DNA of 64,000 nt from Fragum whitleyi (Eukaryota > Mollusca > Bivalvia > Cardiida > Cardiidae), in the NCBI GenBank assembly GCA_948146395.1, contig OX411548.1, positions 57,803,020 to 57,867,019 of the forward strand, read 5' to 3'. Positions 12,049-23,149 of this stretch are shown here, piece after piece. How positions within the stretch are numbered: the first letter of the stretch is position 1; each line of letters starts with the position of its first letter. The notes beneath the pieces are model-generated. The model did not search any database and was not told the DNA's origin. It saw only the letters and a list, made by a program, of their open reading frames with translations. The position numbers were made by a program, and so were the translations under genes.

Positions 12049-13090
12049 TGTTTATTGATGCATTCCTACATCGCCTTGCACTAGCAATATAAAGTTATGA
12101 AAAATGAACAATAACTTTTCACTTTTGTTTTTATCGTTTTTTAACTAATTCTTTACGCCATCCTTATAAATTATGGTCTATTTGAAAATCATTAGATTCT
12201 AATTTCGAGGTTACAGCCAAAACTTATCAAGAGACTGTGATGTGGCGAAATTAACATGTCGATGTCTCGGTGCGAAGCAGTTGTAACTTCCTATAAGTAT
12301 ATAGGGAGTAACGACTGTTTTGCGCTAAGCCATCATTATCAACATGATGAACAAACATTATGTATTGTAGTGCCCATCTAAATGATAAATCAATACTGTG
12401 ATCGGAAACCAGCCTTAGATTATTACAGTGAAGAAAAGCAGAGAGAATATATTTACGAGGACTGGGTCGAAGCGGCCTCAATTATCTACGCAACATAAAC
12501 TTCAATATCAGATTTCGCTTAGCAACTGAAACTTTAACAAAAAGATTGCGATGAGGTAGCCTTACAACTTTATAATTTTAATTGAAATAGAAATCACCTT
12601 AAATATCAGATTGCGACTGATACATTTAAAATGACCATTATAAGCATCCTAACCTATATAACAATATGAAATCAGATTGCGCTAAGCAACTGATATGCCT
12701 AAATTGACATTTAAGAAATAGCATTTTATTATACTTTTAAACTCAAATTACAACCCAGGAATTTTCATTATTGAAGGTGATAGGCTATCATCCTTCAAAT
12801 ATGCCAGACTGACTGAAGCAGCTGGTACAAAATGCCATTAACACCAAAACAAACATCATCATCCAGTCTGACTGAAGCAGGAGAAAAATAATAATAAAGA
12901 TAGAATAAAATAAAAAAAAATAATGAAAAAATATATATATTAACAAACAAGTATTAAAACTGAGATATTTTCTGATATATGGTTTATTGCCAGACTGACT
13001 GAAGCAGCTGGTAGAATACCAATAATACTTAACATTATATAGACATAAATGAAATTTATATATATTTAAACAGCGGAAGAAAGTTGACGG
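12049..13090. repeat. AT-rich DNA with short interspersed repeats
   Basis: No gene was seen. TCAGATTGCGCTAAGCAACTGA-like words recur near 12510, 12609 and 12672. GCCAGACTGACTGAAGCAGCTGGTA recurs near 12802, 12862 (partial) and 12988. These look like broken tandem units of about 65-125 bases. Confidence 0.5.
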
Positions 13091-14290
13091 TACGGGGAAT
13101 GTTTTTAGAAAATTGAAAAGTTCAACAACAAGTCTTGTGTATTATTATATATACAATTAAAAAAAATAGATGAATAGAAAGGGGGTGTTCCAAATGTATA
13201 GTAAAATGTGCCCACGCTTTGATTTTTATGATATTGTGGGTAATTGTAGTACTGGGTATACTGGTTAAGGAAATGACTTTTTTGTCCAAAATGAGTAAAG
13301 AGGGTCGACCATAAAGTACCCGAAAGCACATCTTATCGAATGCCAAGGGGTGTCAGGAAAAAAATCACATTGCAAGGAAATTTTGGAATCTGTAAAAAGA
13401 ATTTGTTACTGATTTAAAAGACAATTGGTACCTTTATGTTTTTATATAGGTTGGGATCTTATGTCTGTTTCCTCCTAACAGATAACCCAAAATGTTCTTG
13501 AAAAAATCATGAAAATTTTAAAAAAATGAAATAATGTTCTGAGTTAAAGGGTTAAAATTTTTAAGTTGTAGCTCTAGTCCAGTTATCAAACTCTTTTAAA
13601 ATTAAGATACATATGTTCTAAATGTTTACAGAAAGTTTCATTGAAATCGAAAACCGGTAAGTTAGTCGAAAATCTCTTAGTGTAGAAGATAGTGGGTGGG
13701 GTAAGATATAGATTTCACCCATCTGATAATCTTTAAGTGTGAATAACTTTTCAACGGCTGTAGACAGGATGTTCATACTTCATACATGGATCCTTTGTGA
13801 CAAAGCCTATTTACAAAGATTAATCAACATCAACTGTCAAGGTCAAGATTAATTATCAAGGTCATTGTTATAACAAACTTCATTGAACTTTGGGAACATA
13901 CTTTGCAAAGTAATGAATGATGATTTTGATTTTCAATTATAGTTTCTTTTAAACAAATGTATTTCAGTTTGTTCCTAACTCAAAGTCATTTGTGAAGGTC
14001 AATGTCAGATTTTCTCTTAAACAAACTCATTTCAGTTGTTTCCTTACTCAATGTCATGTTTGAAGGTCAATGCCACATATGAGGATGGTGTTTAGGATTT
14101 GACACTACGTATTTTCTGTCACAATCCTGTAGAAGTTACTTGTTCTATATTTTACAGGTCCGTTTTAGAAATAAGATTCCTGCGAGACACTTTTAGCAAT
14201 AAATCAAAATTTAATCGTACTGTAGGTTATGAAATGAAAATCTTTTGAAGGAAAAACAGTGTGGGAAAAGAAGGAATGTCTTGTTACAAG
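13091..14290. other. Non-coding AT-rich DNA with GGTCAAGGTCA motifs
   Basis: It holds GTGGGTGGGGTAAGA near 13692, whose relatives recur at 17316, 17844, 19218 and 23505. A run of CAAGGTCAAGA/GAAGGTCAATG words occupies 13835-14075, including a roughly 75-base unit repeated at 13937-14060 (TTCTTTTAAACAAATGTATTTCAGTTTGTTCC and its variant). A hairpin related to the block X hairpin stands at 14258-14312. ORFs here lack any protein signature. Confidence 0.45.
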
Positions 14291-14649
14291 CATTTTCTTC
14301 TTTTTATACATTGTTTTCCTTTGGGTAATGAAAATGTCGAGTTTTGGGATAGGCAATTTATATATTTAAATTTCTTAATATTTAAATTTCAAATGAAGAT
14401 GAACAATCACTACATTCCTGAAGGACCTGCAACATTCCGGCATTGCTGATACATGTACTAGTCCTGCCTAAAATATACTTGCTTCCGGCCCGAGGGTTAT
14501 TGTCTGTGCTGATCCCTAGTCTTAATTCAAATAAGAAATACTACTATAACGATAATACAATTTGACAAATCTTTTTTCCTTCATAAATAAATGATTCTCC
14601 TAGGTCTTAAGGTAAGTGTTGTTTGTAAACAAGGGGTAAATAATGAAAC

Positions 14650-15171
14650 TAAATCACTCAACTGAGTTTTATTGGTCACTGAAGTGACATTCTGGCAAAG
14701 ATTCGTAGAATTAGCCTAGTTGTTGAGATGTTAATCAATGAAAAGGGTCAGCTTAGAAATTATTGAAATTGGTATATTGGTTAAAAAGATGATGATGTTT
14801 TCATTCGCCAAGTCAAACAGATTTTTTATGCCAATTTCAAGAACAATGTTTGCAATGGGTTTCTAAAGGAATATTCTGGAAAAGTTGCATTCAAATTGGC
14901 TTGATGGTTCAGGAGGAACTGTTGTTCAATGATTTAATAGTGAAAAAAAGCCATGGTCATATTTATTGGCCAATCCAAAATTTGCAAACAATCTTTGAGA
15001 AGGGTTACCCAAGGAAAGTTCTGGCAAAGTGTCATTGAAATTGCCTTGAGGGTTAAGGAGGAGAAGAAGATTTAAGAAACTTGGAAGACGGAAGCCACAT
15101 GATGCACAACCTGCGACAGACTAGGGATCCTAAAAGCTCCCTTCGTGAAGGTTGTGCTCTGGTGAGCTAAA
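14650..15171 (+). mobile_element. Hairpin-ended bivalve-type repeat, degenerate copy
   Basis: The right end reads AAAAGCTCCCTTCGTGAAGG...GCTCTGGTGAGCTAAAAA and matches the terminus of the better copy at 15841-16556. Internal text (AAAGTTCTGGCAAAGTGTCATTGAAATT..GGTTAAGGAGGAGAAGAAGATTTAA) parallels the conserved segment upstream of the end in that copy. The left edge is uncertain. Confidence 0.6.
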
Positions 15172-15840
15172 AATCAAGAAACGATACAGTTCCCTATTAC
15201 GTTAAATTATATCGTAATATTACATTTATAATTAAACAAAAAAGTTTAAGAGATATTGTGTAGCCAATTTAGTGAAAGTAAGACTTTAACCTTTGAACCC
15301 GAGTTGCGACAAACGACATATTTTCTGTTACTTTCTGATCTAGAACTGTGTTTATTTAATCAAATTCAACCAAATAGTTTATGGTAATTCTTTTAGACAT
15401 TTAGGACAGAATTAGGACATTGAACCTAAAAGAAACAAAGATGTTTTAAAAACATTTATGCCCCCCATAAGAGCAAGCCAATAACCTATTCCTTGTCAAT
15501 TAACAAGGGCAATATCTAAAAATATGATGAGTAGAGTTACGGTTCTTGTGAACTGTACTTCTCTTCAATAGATGAACAGAACGACAAAGAGTGGTGCAAA
15601 ACAACAGCAAAATCTCAAATATGTCTCCTAAAGGATATTACCGGCCCCTTTTCCGTTGCCATTCAAATTAAAAAAAAAACAACATAATTTATTGTTATAT
15701 TTGTTTATATACTTTTTTTTTCATAACTGGCCACGATACTTATACATTGTACTTGGCCAGGTTGCTGATATCATAAGGTTATGCATAAACATATTATGGA
15801 AATCTTTCATAAACCCTAAAAGGAGTATTGCATCTTAAAA
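15172..15840. other. AT-rich gap, nothing recognised
   Basis: No convincing ORF, RNA gene or repeat was found beyond short homopolymers. Confidence 0.45.
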
Positions 15841-16556
15841 ACAAGAGGACCGTGATGGTCCTAGATTGCTAACCTGAGTCTATTTGATCCCTGGGACATC
15901 ACATGAATTAAATAGACAGAGGACAACAACGTGACACTTTGTACATAAGATCAATACAATGAACTGTTTTTAGCCAAGAGCAAGACATATATGCCTTTTC
16001 GCTCTTTGATTCTATGTAAAAAGGGTTAAACTAAAGCCAAAATGTGACCCCAGGGTCTTGATATGAACAAACTTGGTCCATTAGATGATGCTACATACCA
16101 AATATGAAAGCTGTCTGCCTTCTTTTTTCAGAAGAGAAGGTTTTTTTAAGTTTTTCGCTCTTTGATTCTATGTAAAAAGGGTTGTGCCCGGATGGAGCCC
16201 AAATATGACCCAAGGGTCTTGATAGGAACAAACTTGGTAGAGGTCCACTAGATAATGCTACATACCAAATATGAAAGCTGTCCACCTTCTTGTTTCAGAG
16301 AAGAAGATTTTTAAAGATTTTCATATTTTCACTCGTTTTGTTAAAGGTAAAGGGAAAGTTAAGGGTGGAATTTATTTATTTGAACAACTTTGGTAGAGCT
16401 TGACCCAAGGAACATCCCTGCCAAGTTTCATCAAGATTGGTCCACAGGTTTAGGAGGAGAAGATGTTTAAAGAAATTGTGGACGACGCACGACTGGCGAC
16501 GGACATTCTACGATCACATTAGCTTACCTTGAGCACTTCGTGCTCAGGTGAGCTAA
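15841..16556 (+). mobile_element. Hairpin-ended non-autonomous element
   Basis: It starts ACAAGAGGACC with a small hairpin (AGGACC-GTGAT-GGTCCT). It ends with a 34-base hairpin at 16521-16554 (AGCTTACCT..GAGCAC-TTC-GTGCTC..GGTGAGCT) immediately before CTAA. Inside are two tandem units of about 155 bases (15998-16150 and 16155-16318), each with TTTGATTCTATGTAAAAAGG, GGTCTTGATA.GAACAAACTTGG and GCTACATACCAAATATGAAAGC. Two more copies exist in the window (14650-15171; 54493-54990 on the minus strand). A 3' hairpin a few bases before CTRR resembles Helitron ends, but the next base is A rather than T and no 5' TC end was identified. The class therefore stays open. No protein is encoded. Confidence 0.75.
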
Positions 16557-18539
16557 AAACAAACATAGAATAAACAAAAGTGCTAAGTTTTTGTTTTTTA
16601 TTTTAGTGTAACCTTGTTTGCTGACAATGACCTTGCACATGTAAGACTATCATCAAGTTACTGGATGTGTTTACCTGAGATCATATATCCAATCAAAAAT
16701 AAACATTGTATATCTTGAGTAGGCTCGCATGTTTGTTTATTTTTGCTAAGTTTAACCTTTTAGGTGAAATTGAACATAGAACTTGAATGTGTATACATAC
16801 ATACGTTTAAGCAATTTCTTTTTTTTGAGTGTGTAAAAAATTGTTAAACAACATAGAACTTTTCATTTTATATATTCATTATCTTAATCACTTTTATAGG
16901 CTTTACAGTACATGAAAACTATTCATATGCAATGCATAAATTGATAAGTATAAAGAAATTATAGCATATTAAACTACCCCATCAACTTACCTAAACATGG
17001 ATGACCTTGACCTCAGAGATTTCAGATCTCAAGTGATTTGATTCATTATGATGTCACATATGAGTAGTGTATCTAGAAAAGGATTGAAGTAATTGGCAAA
17101 TATCATTTTTTATGATGTGCACACAGATAGGCAAATTTCTAAGAGACAGACAGACAGACAGATAGATAGCCAAGCACTAGCACACAATATTTTTCCTATT
17201 CTATTCAACTCATGAAAATAATAAACAAATTCTGTAAAACTTTCTGTAAGATACTATTGAAATTTTTGCAAGGATAAAAGAAAATCAAGTAAATTATATT
17301 TTTCATCTTACCCCACCCACTTTTTCAACATTGGGGTAAAGCAAGGGCTGAAATTTGACCAGTTTAGTGATAAAAAAAAACATCTTATGCAGTAGATGCC
17401 AGGACTAGTAATTATTTGCAAATTTGTATAAAGATAAATGCAAAGACATTTAAATAATGTCTATTTCAGGACATAATACAAGATTTTGGATGAATTTTAA
17501 AACTAAAGATATGTATTTATAAGCATAAAAAATAATGTTACCGGTTTTCAATCTTCTTTAAATTTGTACACAAGAAAGAAGGATAGTAGAGCTTATTTTT
17601 TGAAGAGTAACTAAACTGGACTTGCATCAGAAGGTACTAATCTATGCGCTCAAAATTTATATTCACCTCAATTTTTTTAAAAAAAAATAAGAATTTTTTA
17701 TATTAAAGAGTATAAAAATTCGTCAAACAACGTAAAACTTGCCATTTATATATTCATTATCTTAATAATTACTATAAACTTTACAGTACATTAAAAACAA
17801 TTCAAAAATTGATAAGTATAAAGAAATTATAGCATATTAAATTACCCCACCCACTTACCTCAACATGGAATAAGACAAGGGGCTGTAATTTGACCTCTTT
17901 TTGAGATATTGACAAATGAAAGTTTTTTCTGTGGTACATTTAATATGTGGTATGTATTTGCAAAGTTTCATGAAAATCCGTGCGTGGGCACTTTTGGAAC
18001 ACCTCCTTTAAAAAAAGATTAAAAAATAATAAAACATAAAAAAAAGAAAGGGAAGGAGTGAAGTTTGATGAATACGTCTAAGAAATAATGAAATGTAACC
18101 CTAGCTAAGAGAACTGAAATACATATGTGTACATAATCTGTATAGTGTACTCTTCAAATTTTTATTTACTTAACCTTTATATTTTTTTGATGGAATATCG
18201 TGTATAAATCCGATCTCAGGCAAAACCTACTTCCTAAATTCTTTGTGATAAGACCATAGAGTCACCCGTAGAATAGATCGTAACAATTTGTAACACATCC
18301 ACCAATGCTGCCTGTGCAGATACTACCCTGCTATATTCGCTCGACTGCACATGCAAAAATCTTTGGTTTTTGCAATTTGAACAATTTGGCAAATGGAACC
18401 AACAAAAGCATTCTGTAAAATTCAATCTGTATTTCAGTAAAAATCAATTACATTTATCAGGGTGAGGGCTGAATCCTGGGGTCAATACCATATATGCCTT
18501 GTGCACGGAGGGAGCTTATAATACTACAAAATCATCATC
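16557..18539. other. AT-rich DNA with a direct repeat, no gene seen
   Basis: The segment at 16868-17010 (TATTCATTATCTTAAT...TAGCATATTAAACTACCCCA) recurs at 17738-17875 in the same orientation with moderate divergence. A (GACA)n/(GATA)n run lies at 17144-17168. CTTACCCCACCCACTT words occur at 17307 and 17841. A 63-codon minus-strand ORF (18234-18425) has no recognisable signature. Confidence 0.5.
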
Positions 18540-19594
18540 ATGTCAATCATATGTAGCATAAAAAAGCTCACTGTTAATTCAAGACATTTACAAGGCTCAA
18601 ACTATGTTCAAAGTATAAAGAGGGCAAAAGAACCATGATAAATAAAGAATAGGATTTATTTACGTGGTTTCACATGCAGGGGATTTCCATTGAGGGATGG
18701 ATTGTTTTCTCACTCAACACTTGAAATACATCTAGGTAGTGGGAATTACAAATTAATATGGTATCCAAAACACTATATTAGTTATTTTGTTACAAAAATA
18801 TGATAATTATCTGTTTCTCTAATGCCTAATTTCCTTTTTGACAGGTGAAAAAAGTTTATCTTGACTGGTTTTTTATCTCTTTTTCAAAAAATTATGTAAA
18901 AATGGTTAACAGATGACCTTGACCTTAAGTGAAAGACTTCTGGCTGACTTTCATTGATGACATTTATATACCTACCAATCGTGAATATCAAAAGATACAG
19001 TTATATTGAGCATACAATGTGTTTTCACAAAAAAAAAGCCGTAGAAATATACAAAATTTTTAACTTGACGATGCCTGTTTGGTTACCATAGTAACCACCT
19101 TTACAGACAAAGTCCCAATATTTTTTTTTTTCTTTTTTTTAGATAGAGGGATGGTTGATTTATTCTTTAGTAGGTACACATAATTTCAAACAAGCTGCGA
19201 ATTGTCAAAATATGACATTTTCAAAAAATGTCTCACCCACCCACCTAAATATGGAAAAGCATCGAATATAACAAATAATTGAAATAAATTTAAAAAGTGC
19301 AAATGATTGACTAAGGATAAAACCATTTATCATAGAAAGATATTTTTTTGTTAACCTTTATATAAGCAAAATAACAATGCTCGAAAAAAAGCCTATTTTC
19401 ATGCTTATATTTGCCATTTTTTATCAAAAAACTTTTAGATTGGTTTCGCTGGCAACCTAAAAATAAGTTGACAAAAAACTATTATTTACTCATAAAGGCA
19501 ATAAGGTCTGATAATCAAACAAGTTTCAAGTAAATCCGAGACATGGCGTGCCACACTCACTAAAGTGTAAATGTTTGCAGAGAATTGCTATTTA
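18540..19594 (-). mobile_element. Truncated inverted copy of the 23150-24951 element
   Basis: Read on the minus strand, this runs parallel to 23154-24140. It begins at 19594 with a degenerate terminal repeat (AATAGCAATTCTCTGCAAACATTTACAC) and continues through CGGATTTACTTGAAACTTG, GGTTGC..TGG.AACCAATC and CACTACCTAGATGTATTTCA. Similarity fades near 18540, so the other half and its terminal repeat are missing. No transposase is visible. Confidence 0.75.
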
Positions 19595-19602
19595 TCATTA
19601 AC

Positions 19603-19931
19603 CTTTTTCATTAATTCTCAGTTGGTAGAGTACCGGACTTCAAAAACCATTGAGGTTCGTCGGTGTGGGTTCAAACCCGGGCTTGCGCACTAAGAAATTA
19701 ATTGTCTTTCGGATGAGACGTTAATCCGAAGCCCAATGAGACGGTACTTTACACCGAGCACGTTAAAGAACCATGGCGGTTCTCAGCAGTAGTTTCGTCA
19801 TGTATTCTTGCACTATCCCGCGTAACAACTAACCGGGGGGCGACGCTCATATGGGCATGTGCTACGGTAGCGACGATGAATAAACGGAAATACACATGAA
19901 GTAGTTTTCGTTTGAAAAAAAAAAAAAAAAA
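19603..19931 (+). mobile_element. Second type of tRNA-derived SINE (poly-A tailed)
   Basis: A tRNA-like head has CTCAGTTGGTAGAG as the A-box region and GGTTCAAACCC as the B box. The body is CTTTCGGATGAGACGTTAATCC, GCACGTTAAAGAACCATGG and further text, and the element ends in a run of 17 A. The GGATGAGACGTTAA...GCACGTTAAAGAACC core is shared by SINE superfamilies across aquatic invertebrates. It abuts the end of the inverted-repeat element to its left. There is one copy in this window. Confidence 0.8.
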
Positions 19932-20739
19932 CAGATATGAAAAATAAAACTTGGAGCATACTGTGTTTCGTTTATTTGTGAAAATACCAGGAAGCGTTTA
20001 TAACCATTATTATTATGTGAATCGCCATTCAAAAAAGGACGATCCGGGAATTGATTAAAATTCAAATTATGAGCCGTAAACATAGGTTAACGAAATTAGT
20101 TAAAAATCTTGTAAAGTTTGCATTAACATTGAAACTAGCAGAACTTTGGTCCAGACATTTTACATTCATCATACATTTACATGTATAGTTTCCCCTTTCG
20201 ACTCGTTCTTTTCACTTTAATGCCACAAGAAACGTCCACCTTCAATACTTTCAGTGCTTTGATTATTTTACCAAGTTATGGATCATTCGTCGTTCACTGT
20301 TTTTTTTTTTTATTATAATTATTATCTTAATTGTTCATCTGTTGAGTGCTTTTCACGCATTTCGAAAAAGTTTCAATTTGTGTGTGTGTTATTTTATTTT
20401 TTTTGTACTTGCAAAAACCTATAGAACCACTTGACGGACATTCAGGTTATGCATGAATATAGTATTATTTTCATGGGTCTACGAGGTAAAATAAGATTTA
20501 ACGATTGCAATAACTACAGGAACTGATCAGGTAACTTTCCTCAGTACTTTCAGTGCTTTGATTATTTTACCAAGTCATGGATCATTCGTCGTTCACTGGT
20601 TTTATTTATTATAATTATTATCTTAATTGTTCATCTGTTAAGTGCTTGATACGCATTTCGAAAGAGTTTCAATTATAACTCCAGGAACTGATCAGGTAAC
20701 TCTCTAATTCTTGCTTATTTTTATAAAAGCCCCTAATAG
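19932..20739. repeat. About 306-bp direct repeat
   Basis: ACTTTCAGTGCTTTGATTATTTTACCAAG...ATCATTCGTCGTTCACTG plus a following TTATTATCTTAATTGTTCATCTGTT segment occurs at 20235-20372 and 20541-20673. ACTACAGGAACTGATCAGGTAACT follows at 20511 and, with one change, at 20677. The word ACTTTCAGTACTTTGATT recurs in weaker form near 21689 and 21874. No gene was seen. Confidence 0.7.
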
Positions 20740-21300
20740 TGTCACATAAACGCTCCGACGAGTCGGCGATGCGCATTTATACAGAATCGATGATGAAAAC
20801 GACGCCTAGTCGGCGACTGATCGGTTCATCAGCCGATTAAATAGCGGATCTTTTGTAGATCGCCAAGGCGTTGGTGAGTTTTATCTTCAAGTTAAAAGCT
20901 GTCGACTCGTCGACGACGTCTTTTAGATTTGCGGATGACAATATTGTATCGACGACTAATCGGCTCCGCCCGATTTGTTCACATCGCAGAAGTCTTTTCT
21001 GACCCTTCCATTTAGGAAGAGACCGGCGACTAGTCGGCCATGCATCGCCGGCGCATCGCACCGGCGTATCACCAGCACGCTATTTTAAATTGATCATGAT
21101 TTCTGGACAAGAAATTAGCCTTCGTCAACTCGGCCGAGATTTATGTAACTGCAATGTATTTTTGTCCTCAGATAGCGGCAGACGCTCGGTCGACGTCTTT
21201 TTTTACAAATCGGCCGATGAAAAATAGGAATCGCCGATATGTCGACGACGCCTTCCCTCTCTTGCGGTTACATAACAATATTCTGAGTATTGTCCGGTTG
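20740..21300. repeat. CGAC/GTCGGCGA-rich dispersed repeat
   Basis: A locally GC-rich island in AT-rich DNA is packed with variants of GACTAGTCGGCGA, CGCCGGCGCATCGC, CTCGGCCGAG and TCGTCGACGACG. A paralogue lies at 50755-51290: ATCAGCCGATT...AAGGCGTTGGTGAGTTTT here against ATCAGCCGATT...GAAGCGTTGGTGAACTTT there. The 74-codon minus-strand ORF here is repeat-derived. Confidence 0.65.
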
Positions 21301-22412
21301 GATTAAATTGTAAAATCTCAAAAGGAAAGTTATTCGGATAGAAATTAATCCGAATATTTGATCACCGATTTAAATATTCTAAAGCTTGTAAAATTGGGCA
21401 CTCCCATTTTAGATTCACGCTGATAGCATAACCTACGATCAGGGCTACCTTTTTGCAACTTCACAAGCCAGAAAAAAAATAAACAAAAAAATGGCACATT
21501 CGTCCGACTTGTCACGATTTTTTACCTAGGCGACTCTACTTTTAATTCGATTTGACTTTCTCTAACCATTTAAGATTTTTTCTTTGTTGGAAGAATAAAA
21601 TTTGCCAAATCTTCCAAAAACACGCTTTTTTGAGTAACTGCTATATCACACACATAGTTTAACCCGTGTATTGGCTTCTAGTCCTTCGCACTTTCAGTAC
21701 TTTGATTTTGTTTAAAAAGCTATCAATCTTTTTCAGTTCTACTCGCATTGTAGTTTAGATAATGTATCGAAATGTTGACCTTTTTTCATTTAATTGCAAT
21801 TTGTAACACTTTTATTCAATTTTTTATTCAATTTGCCATTTTTTTTTACCTTGTAGCAAATTGCCTCTTTCATTACTTTCAGTACCTAGATTCTTATTTC
21901 AAAGCTCTCCAGGCAACCAGCCCAACTGTTTAAAACTGTTTAAGTTTAATTAAGTAAAACTTAATGTTTATAAAGAATATCGGTCATCAGGTTTTTGCAA
22001 TTTGAAACCATTTCATTTTCTAAATGGAAAAATCTAATCAAATTTTATAATATGCCATCATATCAAGTAAAATTCAGAATAAAAAAAAAACCCAAAAACG
22101 ATTAAACCTTGAAAAATCTGTTCCTTATCAAATATCTGCACTATATGTTCCAGTCCACATATATACATGAATAATGTTTTGGTTGCACAAATGATAATTC
22201 TTTGAGAATAAGCCATCTGAGGTAAAAGTTATCACAAATTTCTTCTTTTTCATTGATCAGGGACTGAAACTCCGGGTGTTTATAGGACTCGGTGTTTACA
22301 ATCAGTGCAGATCGTGGGTGGGAAAAGATAATTAAAAATAAGTCAAAATCAGAATGATCGGAGTATGACGATTTATAAAATGACCAAATTTTATTTATGA
22401 TATTATTAATTT
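21301..22412. other. AT-rich DNA, no gene seen
   Basis: Only homopolymer-rich sequence and two weak ACTTTCAGTAC words were noticed. Confidence 0.45.
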
Positions 22413-22570
22413 TTGATCATCGAGTGCCTTGTAATGTCCTCACCATAAGGTTTGTAGGATATCAATGAAATAGAGACCGATTTGTTGTTGACGTTGAAGA
22501 AAGTTTCTTTATCACTTTGCTGTTTAATCCCTGCTTTTTACATGTTTGTGATTTTATGATTGAAAAAAAT

Positions 22571-22621
22571 TGTGAAAAAAGAAGAAATTGCTTCTGACAA
22601 GCAATTTCTTCTTTTTCCACA
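22571..22621. repeat. Near-perfect hairpin
   Basis: GTGAAAAAAGAAGAAATTGC and GCAATTTCTTCTTTTTCCAC pair with one mismatch across a loop centred on TTCTGACAA. It is the copy B version of the hairpin at 6930-6985 and is better preserved. Confidence 0.8.
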
Positions 22622-23149
22622 CTATTTTCTACCCTATTGAATGGTTATTTTTCAAATCAAATGCACTTTGAATTTTCGTCTGCAAAACTTTTGAATTTGG
22701 ACAGGTCAATTTTTTGTAAAACAGAAAAGGGTTAAAAAGATATGTTTGAGGATGCGTCCACAATGAAGGATGAACGCTTTGTCCTTGCATTATTTAGGTG
22801 TGTAAATTAAAACAATAACAATTCATTTATTTTTTCTATCATTCAAACTTCTTCAATATCAAATTCAAATCGTCTTAACTCGAAAAAAATAGTCGCCTTG
22901 TTAAGACAATAATTTTACTGCAATTTTTCTAATGTTTCGGACGAATCGAATTAAACATCAGCATATCTTAAAGACCGCTTGCACTTCCATTTCTTAATGA
23001 TATTATACTAATCCTTTCGCAAAAAATACAACAAGATAAGTAATGAAATCAGTTCTTTGAAGGTAGTTGAAGCGCTAGAACGTCCAAATTTTAAACGTTG
23101 AATTGAACAAAAAATATAATCTGAAGAAAAAAATAAACATATGAAATTC

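Noticed and set aside
18234..18425. 63-codon minus-strand ORF with Cys-rich start
   Set aside because: The composition looked protein-like, but no family, splice context or repeat support was found.
20837..21061. 74-codon minus-strand ORF rich in Arg/Ser
   Set aside because: It lies in the GTCGGCGA-rich repeat, and the paralogue at 50755-51290 does not keep the frame.
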